A DNA stretch of 64,000 bases from Colwellia sp. PAMC 21821 (GTDB lineage: Bacteria > Pseudomonadota > Gammaproteobacteria > Enterobacterales > Alteromonadaceae): the NCBI RefSeq assembly GCF_002077175.1, contig NZ_CP014943.1:3100001-3164000 (forward strand), written 5' to 3'. Position numbers and translations under genes: made by a program. Positions 48,657 through 57,541 of this stretch are shown one piece after another (within the stretch, counting starts at the first letter, position 1; the number at the start of each line of letters is the position of its first letter). The notes under the pieces are model-generated. The model made no database searches. It saw nothing but the letters and a program-made list of their open reading frames with translations, and was not told the DNA's origin.

Positions 48657-49112
48657 ATGTCAGACAATACACAATCATCAGAACTTGTTGTTATACCAAG
48701 CTGGTTTAAAGTCGCGGCTATTTTAGCTCTTGTGTGGAATTTACTCGGTGTTATGGCCTTTGTCGGGCATATGATGATGACACCAGAAATGATCGCCGAA
48801 TTGCCACAAGCAGAGCAAGCGCTTTATGGTTCAGTGCCGTTATGGGCAACCATTGCTTTTACTGTTGCTGTTTTTGCTGGTACTTTCGCCAGTATTGCTT
48901 TGTTAATGAAAAAGCGCATCTGTTATCCGTTGTTTATTGCTTCATTAGTCGCGGTGCTAGTGCAAATGTTTCATTCATTTTTTATTAGTAATTCGTATAA
49001 AGTTTATGGGCCAGGGGGCACTATAATGCCTGTTATGGTAATTATTATTGCCATGATACTCGTACGTTTTTCGGGTAAAGGCATAAAAAATAGCTGGTTT
49101 AGTGAGTATTAA
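48657..49112 (+). CDS. Hypothetical inner-membrane protein with four helices
   Basis: This 151-residue protein has four predicted transmembrane segments at about 18-38 (VAAILALVWNLLGVMAF), 62-82, 90-110 and 122-138. I do not recognise a named family. The gene has its own terminator just downstream and appears to be transcribed alone. Confidence 0.75.
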   Translation: MSDNTQSSELVVIPSWFKVAAILALVWNLLGVMAFVGHMMMTPEMIAELPQAEQALYGSVPLWATIAFTVAVFAGTFASIALLMKKRICYPLFIASLVAVLVQMFHSFFISNSYKVYGPGGTIMPVMVIIIAMILVRFSGKGIKNSWFSEY

Positions 49113-49144
49113 CTCTCTTTAAAAGCGACAGAATATCAATATTT

Positions 49145-49168
49145 AAGCCTGCATTTTCAGGCTTTTTA
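49145..49168 (+). terminator. Rho-independent terminator
   Basis: AAGCCTG and CAGGCTT form a 7-bp stem with a 6-base loop followed by a T run, 33 bases after the membrane-protein gene. Confidence 0.88.
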
Positions 49169-49196
49169 CTCATGTAACTTTACGGTTAAAAGTATA

Positions 49197-50183
49197 ATGC
49201 TGTTAAATTTTCGAGCTAAATTAGTAGGTGTGGCCTTATGTTCATTGGTCGCCGTTATCGCCACAATTGTCGCTACACGTTATCAAGCGCCAATTATACT
49301 CTTTGCACTATTACTGGGTTTGAGCCTGCATTCATTTTACAGTTATTCTACGGTTCAAGCCGGCGTAGACTTCTGCTCACGCGAACTATTACGTTTGTGT
49401 GTTGGTTTGCTGGGAGTGCGTATAGCTTTCGCCGATATAGTATCCCTTGGTATTACACCACCATTAATTGTGATGGTGAGTATGGCTTTAACGATATTTT
49501 TTGGTGTGTTTTTTGCCCGCGCGTTAGGTTTATCGAAAGTTTTTGGGGTATTGTCTGGAGGCGCAGTGGCCGTGTGCGGCGTATCAGCGGCAGCGGCAAT
49601 TTCAACGGTGTTACCCAACGATAAATCTCAAGAGAAATATTTTGCTTTTACGGTGATAGGTATTACCACGTTTAGCACCTTATCAATGATTTTCTATCCA
49701 ATTGTGGCCAGTTATTTAGGTTTTTCAGATGAGTTGGCCGGGGTTTTTATTGGTGGAGCAATTCATGACGTTGCACAAGTGGTGGGGGCCGGTTACACCA
49801 TTTCTGCTGAAGCGGGAGATGTAGCAACTTATATTAAACTACTGAGAGTGGCGTTGTTAATGCCGATAGTGATGTTGGTGTTTTTTGCGTTTAAAGAAAA
49901 AAACAGCAAAATGTCAGGCGGTGTTAGTGCTTTTATTCCGGGCTTTTTAATTATGTTTTTCGTGCTGGCGTTTTTAAAAAATGTTGGTGTGTTGCCCATT
50001 TGGTTAATTGATATTATTCGTAGCTTGTCGAGCAATTTACTAGTTATTGCCATTGCCGCTATTGGCGTTAAAACGTCGTTAAAACAAGTGTTATCTGTTG
50101 GTTGGCGACCCGTGTTATTAATGGGCGGTGAAACGTTATTTTTGGCAGGCTTGATTATTACGGGGATTATGATTTTTTATTAA
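49197..50183 (+). CDS. yeiH: YeiH family putative sulfate exporter (PSE family)
   Basis: This 328-residue inner-membrane protein has about 10 transmembrane segments and the family blocks LLGVRIAFADIVSLGI, VCGVSAAAAISTVLP and FIGGAIHDVAQVVGAGY. Members are called putative sulfate exporters from limited data; the substrate is not proven. No LysR regulator (YeiE in E. coli) is adjacent. It lies convergent to the RIO kinase gene, with a strong shared hairpin between. Confidence 0.9.
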   Translation: MLLNFRAKLVGVALCSLVAVIATIVATRYQAPIILFALLLGLSLHSFYSYSTVQAGVDFCSRELLRLCVGLLGVRIAFADIVSLGITPPLIVMVSMALTIFFGVFFARALGLSKVFGVLSGGAVAVCGVSAAAAISTVLPNDKSQEKYFAFTVIGITTFSTLSMIFYPIVASYLGFSDELAGVFIGGAIHDVAQVVGAGYTISAEAGDVATYIKLLRVALLMPIVMLVFFAFKEKNSKMSGGVSAFIPGFLIMFFVLAFLKNVGVLPIWLIDIIRSLSSNLLVIAIAAIGVKTSLKQVLSVGWRPVLLMGGETLFLAGLIITGIMIFY

Positions 50184-50247
50184 TTGGGTTTTCTGTAATG
50201 GCTAGTGAAGCTAGTTAAGACGGTTAAGCTAGTCAAGAGCGTTACGT

Positions 50248-50286
50248 TAAATTTGCGTATGAAGGTTAAGTTCATACGCAAATTTA
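50248..50286. terminator. Strong bidirectional hairpin between yeiH and RIO kinase genes
   Basis: A perfect 16-bp stem (TAAATTTGCGTATGAA and its complement) surrounds a 7-base loop. It lies between two convergent genes and probably ends both transcripts. Confidence 0.82.
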
Positions 50287-50307
50287 TCATTAAATCAGCC
50301 TACTTAA

Positions 50308-51174
50308 TTAATATTCACTGTCGATGGCATTTGCATCACTAATGCGTTCTATTCTGGCTTCTTCTTCTTCGAATGCGGCTTTAATTTCTTCTAATACGGT
50401 ATCAACATCTGCTGCATCGGTATCTTCTTCAAATAAGCCTGTGAGAGGTGTTTCAGGTGTCAACTCACCGCCTTCGAATAATGCCCACATTTCCTGACCG
50501 TACTTGCTTTGCTTTAATGCAGGGCAAAATTGACCATAATAGTTAGTCATATTATTTACATCGCGCATAAGCATAGATTTGGCATTATTATTGGCTGAAG
50601 CATCTACAGCTTGTGGTAGATCGATAATCACTGGGCCGTAATCGTCAACTAAAACATTAAATTCAGATAAATCACCGTGAATAATACCAGCACAAAGCAT
50701 TAGCTTGACGTAATGCATGACTAGCGTGTGATCTTCTTCTGCTTGTTCTTCTGACATAACAACGTCGTTTAAGCGTGGCGCTACATCACCGTCGTCAGTG
50801 GTCACAAGTTCCATTAATAATACACCGTCGAAACAGCCATAAGGGTGTGGTACACGAACGCCAGCCTCTGCCAACTGGTAAAGTGCGTCAACTTCAGCAT
50901 TTTGCCAAGCCGACTCTTGTTGGTCTCGGCCGTACTTTGAACCTTTCTCCATCGCTCGCGCGCGACGGCTATTGCGACTTTTTCTACCTTCTTGATATTG
51001 CGCTGCTTTTTTAAAGCTGCGTTTTATTGCTTCTTTGTAAACTTTCGCACAGCGAACGTCATCGCCGCAACGAACCATATAAACAGTGGCTTCTTTTCCA
51101 CTCATTAATTGGCTTATTACTTCGTCTATTAGGCCATCATTAACAAGTGGCTGTATGCGTTTAGGTACTTTCAT
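50308..51174 (-). CDS. RIO1-like serine protein kinase
   Basis: This 288-residue kinase has the flexible nucleotide loop MSGKEATVYMV, the ATP lysine in VRCAKVYK, the catalytic loop IIHGDLSEFNVLVDD and the metal-binding Asp in VIIDLPQAVDA. These are RIO-type motifs, with DL-P in place of DFG. The bacterial branch resembles the PA4780-type RIO1 kinases. The C-terminal tail is acidic (ADVDTVLEEIKAAFEEEEARIE). Archaeal and eukaryotic RIO1 acts in ribosome maturation; the bacterial target is not known. Confidence 0.92.
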   Translation of the reverse strand: MKVPKRIQPLVNDGLIDEVISQLMSGKEATVYMVRCGDDVRCAKVYKEAIKRSFKKAAQYQEGRKSRNSRRARAMEKGSKYGRDQQESAWQNAEVDALYQLAEAGVRVPHPYGCFDGVLLMELVTTDDGDVAPRLNDVVMSEEQAEEDHTLVMHYVKLMLCAGIIHGDLSEFNVLVDDYGPVIIDLPQAVDASANNNAKSMLMRDVNNMTNYYGQFCPALKQSKYGQEMWALFEGGELTPETPLTGLFEEDTDAADVDTVLEEIKAAFEEEEARIERISDANAIDSEY

Positions 51175-51316
51175 AGCGCCGTTATACCTTAGTTGGGCGT
51201 TGGAAGATAGAACAAAATTATAACTTTTGACTTATCAATAGATTAAAACATTGTCTGGTTTACGTATTAACTTGCGGTAGTATAATAAAATCTATTTTAC
51301 ATTAACGCAAAGCCAT

Positions 51317-52252
51317 ATGATCCCATTTATTAATCAATTACCTAAACATGAAGAAATTATTTGGTTAGCGGCTCTAAATCAACGATTACCTGATGAAAAT
51401 ATTGTGTCGTATTCTGAGGTTAAATTAGCAGAGAAAAAGGCTGTTAAGTTGGCGATTGTGGCTAACCCAGATACAGACTTGTTGGCTGAATATGAAAACT
51501 TAATTTGGATACACAGCCTTTGGGCTGGTGTTGAGCATTTAATGATCGCTTTAGCTGACTCTCCAATTGAAGTCGTACGATTAATCGATCCTACACTTAG
51601 CCGTGCAATGTCTGAAGCGGTTTTAGCCTGGAGCTTATATTTACATCGAGATATGCCACGTTATGCTAAGCAGCAACAAAATAAACACTGGCTGCAACAT
51701 CAACTTGTACCCGCAAGTGAGCGACGAATCGGCATTCTAGGTTTAGGAGAACTAGGCCAGGTCAGTGCAGCGCAATTGCAACAAAACGGCTTTAATGTCA
51801 TGGGGTGGAGTCGCACAGCTAAAAAGATAGCCAATATTAGCTGCTTTAGTGGAGAGCATGGTTTAGCTGAAATGTTAGCGCAAAGTGATATTTTAGTGTG
51901 TTTACTGCCATTAACCCCGGCGACAAGAGGAATGGTTAATAAAAATTTATTAACGCAGCTTCCGCAAGGCAGTGGCATTATTAACTTTGCCCGTGGTGGC
52001 ATTACTAATACTGACGACTTATTAGCCGCCTTGAACTCAGATCACATTAGCCATGCGGTACTCGATGTATTTGAACATGAGCCGCTAACCGTAAATAGCG
52101 AACTTTGGCAACATCCTGACATTACAATTTTGCCGCATATATCTGCGCCAACCAATATTAATAGTGCCTGTGATATTGTCGCTACAAATATTCACAGTTT
52201 TCGTGCTACAGGGCAGATACCGAAAGCGGTAAGTAAGATTAATGGTTATTGA
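51317..52252 (+). CDS. ghrA: Glyoxylate/hydroxypyruvate reductase A-like D-2-hydroxyacid dehydrogenase
   Basis: This 311-residue enzyme has the Rossmann motif RIGILGLGELGQVSA, the catalytic arginine segment NFARGG, and the Glu/His pair region DVFEHEPL and LPHISAPTN. The length fits GhrA (312 residues in E. coli). It should reduce glyoxylate or hydroxypyruvate with NADPH, but related enzymes accept other 2-ketoacids. It is transcribed alone, with tandem repeats after it. Confidence 0.85.
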   Translation: MIPFINQLPKHEEIIWLAALNQRLPDENIVSYSEVKLAEKKAVKLAIVANPDTDLLAEYENLIWIHSLWAGVEHLMIALADSPIEVVRLIDPTLSRAMSEAVLAWSLYLHRDMPRYAKQQQNKHWLQHQLVPASERRIGILGLGELGQVSAAQLQQNGFNVMGWSRTAKKIANISCFSGEHGLAEMLAQSDILVCLLPLTPATRGMVNKNLLTQLPQGSGIINFARGGITNTDDLLAALNSDHISHAVLDVFEHEPLTVNSELWQHPDITILPHISAPTNINSACDIVATNIHSFRATGQIPKAVSKINGY

Positions 52253-52254
52253 TG

Positions 52255-52339
52255 TTTTAAGTTATTAGTTTTAAGTTATTAGTTTTAAGCTGTCAGCTGT
52301 CAGTTATTAGTTATTAGTTATTAGTTATTAGTTATTAGT
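52255..52339. repeat. Tandem repeats TTTTAAGTTATTAG and GTTATTA
   Basis: About 2.5 copies of the 14-base unit TTTTAAGTTATTAG (52255-52290) are followed by five copies of the 7-base unit GTTATTA (52303-52337). The array lies between convergent genes, and no normal terminator is seen there. Confidence 0.9.
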
Positions 52340-52456
52340 AAAAATAGATTTAAAATTTTTAAATTTATTGCCGTTTTTATATAGTGTTTAGCATATTGAC
52401 GTGCTTTAAAATTATATTTCATGTATTCATACCCTGTGAACTTATTTCAATTGGAC

Positions 52457-53134
52457 TTATAAGCGGTTTGCGGTAATTACATAACGTTCATCGCTGTCGT
52501 TACCTATCCCTGCAAAGGGATAACAGGTGATCAAAATCAAACTTTGCTCATTATCGATTAATGACAATTGCCCGGCAGAAGCATCGACAATATCGATGCT
52601 TGCAACTTTAAATAATTGCGCTTGGCCTTGAGCATCGGTTAACGAAATTATATCTCTTATGGTTACATCTTCCAAAAAAGCAAAGTGGCTATCGCGGTGC
52701 CCAGCAACCACAAAAGGTTTAGTTACATTGGGTTGATTAAATGGGGCAACGGCACCAGCTGAAAATGCTAAGGTGGTAGGATCGCCGCCATTTAATACCA
52801 CAATACTTTTATCTAAGCGCTGAAATACAAGTTCCGCAATTGGGTATGTATCAGCCCATGGCCAAGGTTTAATCGCTATTTGCTTTGTTAAGTTATATGA
52901 ATTTAAGTTATATGAATTCAAGTTATGTGGTCTTGAATTATCTTGAGCATGGTTTTGCTGCTGTGCTTGTAAATGCTTTTGTGCAGCCATTGATTGCTGC
53001 CAACTGTGATTAATTAATTGTTGTGACAACCAAGCTTTGAGCGGCAACCAACTAGCCTGAATACACAAAAGCGCACCCACAATCACTAATGCAGAAGCCG
53101 ATAGTTTTCTAGCAGTTTTGATCAGCTTAGCCAT
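52457..53134 (-). CDS. Class GN (Gram-negative) sortase
   Basis: This 225-residue transpeptidase has an N-terminal membrane anchor (about 12-31). The active-site residues are H146 (VVAGHRDSHF), C204 (LILITCYPF) and R217 (SDERYVI). A 15-base in-frame repeat near 52886-52925 gives the sequence NLNSYNLNSYNL at about 71-82, a spacer after the anchor. It directly follows the target-protein gene with one base between, so the two form a dedicated sortase/substrate pair. The partner cell-wall or membrane acceptor in Gram-negatives is unknown. Confidence 0.92.
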   Translation of the reverse strand: MAKLIKTARKLSASALVIVGALLCIQASWLPLKAWLSQQLINHSWQQSMAAQKHLQAQQQNHAQDNSRPHNLNSYNLNSYNLTKQIAIKPWPWADTYPIAELVFQRLDKSIVVLNGGDPTTLAFSAGAVAPFNQPNVTKPFVVAGHRDSHFAFLEDVTIRDIISLTDAQGQAQLFKVASIDIVDASAGQLSLIDNEQSLILITCYPFAGIGNDSDERYVITANRL

Positions 53135-53135
53135 G

Positions 53136-55271
53136 CTATTTGGACCAAATGCGTAATACTAAGGGGGCTAACAGTATTAAAAACAGGCCGACAAGTAACT
53201 GTTGATGCCAGCCAAGTGCGGTTTTAGGCATTGCCACCATTAAGTGCTCATGAGCTTTTGCTAATGTATTCATCTGGCGTTTAGCATTTGATGGATTATT
53301 TTTAGCTGTCAGGGGCATCAACTCAGGTTGCTTTTCTACAGCAATAAAACTGGTATATGGTGATAGGGTTTGATGAGCAATAGAGGTTAAGATCACCTGT
53401 GCTTTAACTTGCTCCTTATTAGCACCAGTAACTAAGCTGTCTAACAAATCTTCAATTTTCCTACGTGCCCAGAGTGTTGAAATCCCACGAGACGATTGAC
53501 TGTCATCAATAATGAGTTGCTGGTACCAAGGACTTTCAGCCGTATCACCCATGACTTGCACACTGGTAATAGGAAGCTTTGATTTTACGGTGACTTGCAT
53601 TGGCTCACCGATATATAAATCAGCAATTTTTTTCGGATAAACATCGACTTCTTGTTGAACTTGGTTATCGAACATCAACTCAATATTTGTTATCGCCGGA
53701 TGATTTATTTTTGTCATTAAGGCTGACATTTGACTTTGTACGTCTGCATTGTTTTGAATAAATACATAACTACCGCGACCAAACTGTGCGGCTTTTTTCA
53801 TAAAATAACCATTCGGCGCGGCGCCAATACCAACGGTAAATAAGCGGAAGTTGCGCTGAGCGCCATCGAGTAACTGCATCAATTCAAATTCATTGGCAAC
53901 GGCGCCATCGGTAATAAAAACCACTTGGCGAATGGCCTTTGCCGTTTGATGGTGATCTTTTGCCATGACTAATGCTTGGCTTAAGGGACGATACATTTCA
54001 GTGCCACCATCGGCTTGCAAATTTTTGATAAATTGCTGTGCTTGCCCAATGTTGCGTTGTGAAGCCATGTTGGTTTCGGGAAACAATAACTCAACGCTAT
54101 CGTCGAAAGCGATAATGTTAAAGCTGTCTTTAGTGCTTAATTTTAAAATCGCTTCTTGCAAGCTAGCTTTAGCTTGAATCATCGAATTTCCTTGCATAGA
54201 GCCTGAGGTGTCAATGATGAAAATAATGTCACGGGCCAAGGTGGTTGTTTGGTCAACGGACGGTGGGAAAAATGTTAATAGGGTAAAGTATTCACTGCCA
54301 ACCTGTTCGCTAAAGCTACTGACTTGCGGCTTTTCGCTTGCTTGAAGTTGCCAGTTCAAGTCAAAGTCTCGACTGGCTTGCACTTGATTATGTACAAGCG
54401 TGATTAAATAGTTTGATTGTTGGTTAGCTAATGCTTCAGTTTTTATTTTATGGCTATTACTTTTAATGTTAGCAATGCGGGTTCCGGCATTAAGTACAAT
54501 ATTGATTGAGGCTTCGCTATTTGCCAGCATTTTTGTCATGGGCGGCATAAGTGCTGAGTTTTGTTCTGCAGGTGACTTTTGATGATGATCACTTTGATAG
54601 CGACTAGTCATGGCTAATGGTAACTTTAAGTTAAAGCTATTTTGATTAAATGTTACAGGCATAATAAATTCTAAAGTTACCACTACGGTTGATTGAGCAG
54701 GAATATTGGCTATGTTGTTGGTGAATAAGTTAGGCCGTTGTTGCTGCACTAAACTTGCCTTTTTACCTTGTTTTTTAGCCCGTTTATAAACTTTTTTGGC
54801 TGCTTCTTTCTCCATTATTTGGCCAATAATTTCTTTATCAGCTACTTTGACTTTCAAGTGTTTAATCGCTGAATTTTCAGGTAATGGAAACTGATATTTA
54901 CCTTCGAGTTCAATGTCGTAAGGATTTATAAATACCTGTTTTATTTGTGCGTAAGCAATAAGGCCGTTTATTTCAATATTAGCCGTTATATTAATTGGTA
55001 AAGCGACTTTTTTAGTATTGTCTGGGTGAGAGAACACTAATTGCGGACCATGAATAAGACCGTTTTCTGACGAAAAAGAAGCTTGTTCCTGCAAGTCATT
55101 ATTTAAGTTACTCGCTCGTGCTAAAGGAGCAATAATCGCAGTCAGTGCTGCAACTAGCGCGAGTAGTAATATGAACTTAAACCACTTTCTGCGTTGTTTT
55201 TTACGTTTTTGTTGATAAAAGTAAGAGTCTTGATAGTCGACTAAGATTAATTTTTTATTTGAGTTGAACAT
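53136..55271 (-). CDS. Marine proteobacterial sortase target protein (VIT and vWA domains)
   Basis: This protein of 711 residues is the substrate of the adjacent sortase. The ATG at 55271 is preferred: GGAG lies just upstream, and the longer frame begins at TTG. An N-terminal membrane segment (about 32-54) exports it. A VIT domain follows (LEGKYQFPLPENSAIKHL, KKVYKRAKKQGKKASL), then a von Willebrand A domain with intact MIDAS DTSGSMQG and DGGTEMYRP. The C-terminus is a sorting signal: MPKTALGW, a hydrophobic helix and the basic end RIWSK. The fold resembles inter-alpha-trypsin inhibitor heavy chains. The biological role is unknown; adhesion is plausible. Confidence 0.92.
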   Translation of the reverse strand: MFNSNKKLILVDYQDSYFYQQKRKKQRRKWFKFILLLALVAALTAIIAPLARASNLNNDLQEQASFSSENGLIHGPQLVFSHPDNTKKVALPINITANIEINGLIAYAQIKQVFINPYDIELEGKYQFPLPENSAIKHLKVKVADKEIIGQIMEKEAAKKVYKRAKKQGKKASLVQQQRPNLFTNNIANIPAQSTVVVTLEFIMPVTFNQNSFNLKLPLAMTSRYQSDHHQKSPAEQNSALMPPMTKMLANSEASINIVLNAGTRIANIKSNSHKIKTEALANQQSNYLITLVHNQVQASRDFDLNWQLQASEKPQVSSFSEQVGSEYFTLLTFFPPSVDQTTTLARDIIFIIDTSGSMQGNSMIQAKASLQEAILKLSTKDSFNIIAFDDSVELLFPETNMASQRNIGQAQQFIKNLQADGGTEMYRPLSQALVMAKDHHQTAKAIRQVVFITDGAVANEFELMQLLDGAQRNFRLFTVGIGAAPNGYFMKKAAQFGRGSYVFIQNNADVQSQMSALMTKINHPAITNIELMFDNQVQQEVDVYPKKIADLYIGEPMQVTVKSKLPITSVQVMGDTAESPWYQQLIIDDSQSSRGISTLWARRKIEDLLDSLVTGANKEQVKAQVILTSIAHQTLSPYTSFIAVEKQPELMPLTAKNNPSNAKRQMNTLAKAHEHLMVAMPKTALGWHQQLLVGLFLILLAPLVLRIWSK

Positions 55272-55498
55272 GCTTTGCTCCAATATGCCGTTGATATAGG
55301 ATATTTCATCAAAACAAAAGGTGCACAGGGCGTTAACAATAAGGCAATGTTGTGTTCAATTGTGGCAAAATTATGGCTTTGGTGTCGAATTTATAATCTG
55401 TTGTATGTTAAACCTTATATCGCTAAAAAATAAACCTACTTGGTGTGTAATCCATAGAGCGTACCCTCTCTAAAATAAGTTATTATTAAAGGGGATTT

Positions 55499-56143
55499 AT
55501 GAGTTTTTATATTGATTTTTTACAAATTTATAATGATGAAAAATATCAACAATTAAAGAAGCTGAAGCATTTTTTAATGAATAAACACAATTATTTCAAG
55601 AAGCTAGGAGATTATTTAGGTGCTGATAAGGATTTAGGCGGGCCATCGTTATAATTAAGAGTGAAAGAGCTATCTAATAATGCAGGATTTAATATTATTA
55701 ATGGGCGTAAAGGCTATGAAGACTTTACAATTAAAGCGGATGATAGATTTACACTAAAAGAGAGTATTTTAATAGAGATTAAGTTTTCAAAAAGCCCAGG
55801 ATCTAAGCTTGATTATTTAAGGCAGTTCGATGATTGTGGGACTAGCTTATCAGGGGAAGATGAATTTAGAAAAAGGGCGGTATGACAGAGGGTTCTATAC
55901 CTTTGGAGGACTGAAAAACATCCAACTCCACATAAGGGGCTATTTATCTTTAATAGACCTGTGGGTGTATAATTTAAGAGTCGTATGGACTCCTTTATGC
56001 ATCCTTCTCAAATTGATTTTATAATTAAAATCAATTTTTTCGCTATTAGCCTCAAAGGACTAAATAAACTTCTCGACGGTAGCAAAGAGGATGTATGGAA
56101 TTTTATTCATAAAACGGTCGGCAAGTACTCTTTAGATACTTAA
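55499..56143 (+). pseudogene. Decayed gene of unknown function with in-frame stops
   Basis: One reading frame of 645 bases, with an AAAGGGG ribosome site upstream, is cut by three stops: TAA 55652, TGA 55883 and TAA 55970. The open pieces read coherently: MSFYIDFLQIYNDEKY... to GGPSL, then LRVKELSNNAGFNIINGRKG... to DEFRK, and SRMDSFMHPSQIDFIIKIN to VGKYSLDT at the end. Around 55866-55920 the better protein sequence (KGRYDRGFYTFGGLKK) is in another frame, as if two opposite one-base shifts occurred in A runs. Both TAA stops could come from CAA. The family is not recognised; its codon use is even more AT-rich than that of its neighbours, which hints at transfer. Short pieces may still be translated. 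Confidence 0.65.
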
Positions 56144-56240
56144 AAAGTAGGTGTGTCGATTTATCAAAATTTTATGAATAACTTAACGCATATCCACGTT
56201 TGGTACTCTTTGAATAGATTATAAATGCCAAAATAAGTTT

Positions 56241-57422
56241 TTAATTACTAGCCACTAATAACTCATGGGCTTGTGCCCAAAACTGGCTCGATATTTTGTT
56301 AATAACGTTCGACTCTGCGTTAATCAAAATGGCAAAACCCATGTCGAGTGTTGGCGAATAACCTATATCAGCACGATAGCCAGCAACCCAACCTGAATGG
56401 TAAATAATAGGGTGTCCTTCGAATTGATATATGCGCCAACCATAGCCATAGTGTGCGTCAGTTAAATGTTCACGCCAATATCGGCGGCGTAAATCTTTTT
56501 TAGTTTTAATGCGTGGTATGGTGAGTTCGCTCAGCAATGCTGGAGAAAGTACTTCAGGGTTATGGCCTAAGTTGGCAATTAACCATTTTGATAAATCATC
56601 AATGCTTGCGTTTACGCCTGCTGCTGGCGCAACCTTATAATAGTCAGGTTCTACTTTTACTGTTCGCCAAATATAGCGCCTAATGTCTTTTCCTGCACGA
56701 TCCTTTCTGCCAGTTTTTATTCTTTTTCTTAATATATGAGGTTTTGCAGTATTTTTTTGTTTTAAAAATACATCAATCCCCACTGAGGCATTGTGCATTT
56801 TTAATGGAGAGAATATTCGTTCTTGTAATAAGCTTGCATAGTTTTTAGTAGAAACTGCTTCGATAGCCGGTTGTAAAAAACCGTAAGCAATATTTTGATA
56901 ACCGTAACATTTCGCAGGTTGGCAAATGGGTGTAACGCGATCAAACCGGCCAATTATTTTATCCATACTCCAATTTTCATGCAGTAAATTGTCGTAGGCA
57001 TTAGGCATTAATCCACTTGAATGGCTGAGGAGATGTTTTATTTGTATTTTTTCTGCAGCGCCTTTTGTTGCTAAAGCAAAGTGGGGTACATATTTAGTAA
57101 TAGGATCTGATAAGTTAAGTTGCTGCTCTTGTGCCAGCATAGTGGTAATGGTCGCGGCAAAGGGTTTAGAGACAGAAGCTAGACGGAACACCGTGTTGTT
57201 ATCGACCTTTTGGCTTTTAGCTTTATCGATGTAGCCAAAGCTTTCCATGGCAATAACTTGATTATTTTGCACAATGGCATAGGCGGCACCAGGAATGCTG
57301 TATTTTTTTATTTCACTGGCAACATTTGCCGATAATTTTTTATTGAAGTTGGCTAAATCAGTGGCATTAACCGTTGGTATTAAATATAAGGCAAAGAAAA
57401 GCGCGATAAAACGAAAAAACAT
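56241..57422 (-). CDS. Serine hydrolase, beta-lactamase class C-like
   Basis: This protein of 393 residues has a signal peptide (MFFRFIALFFALYLIPTVNA) and belongs to the penicillin-binding/esterase family of class C-like hydrolases. The nucleophile motif S83-x-x-K86 is in RLASVSKPF, the Tyr motif Y175-x-N177 in YGYQNIAYG, and the third motif is HSG (IIYHSGWVAGYRADI) instead of KTG. That points to an esterase or D-aminopeptidase-like role rather than true beta-lactamase. A TTG start four codons earlier is possible. It is not part of an obvious operon. Confidence 0.85.
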   Translation of the reverse strand: MFFRFIALFFALYLIPTVNATDLANFNKKLSANVASEIKKYSIPGAAYAIVQNNQVIAMESFGYIDKAKSQKVDNNTVFRLASVSKPFAATITTMLAQEQQLNLSDPITKYVPHFALATKGAAEKIQIKHLLSHSSGLMPNAYDNLLHENWSMDKIIGRFDRVTPICQPAKCYGYQNIAYGFLQPAIEAVSTKNYASLLQERIFSPLKMHNASVGIDVFLKQKNTAKPHILRKRIKTGRKDRAGKDIRRYIWRTVKVEPDYYKVAPAAGVNASIDDLSKWLIANLGHNPEVLSPALLSELTIPRIKTKKDLRRRYWREHLTDAHYGYGWRIYQFEGHPIIYHSGWVAGYRADIGYSPTLDMGFAILINAESNVINKISSQFWAQAHELLVASN

Positions 57423-57541
57423 GTAGATAACCAATTTGAAAAAACAATTAATTCTAACGAGTTAACTTGTAAATAAAAAGTAAAATTATCGCGTGTTCGC
57501 TGCTAACTCGCCAATATACATAATATTAAAGGCTGTTATGA

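Noticed and set aside
55830..56024. Separate 64-residue gene
   Set aside because: Its sequence is partly explained as a shifted piece of the decayed gene at 55499-56143. Its second half has no protein-like character.
56241..57422. True beta-lactamase resistance gene
   Set aside because: The third active-site motif is HSG rather than KTG, and the gene is of the broad esterase/peptidase type common in marine bacteria.
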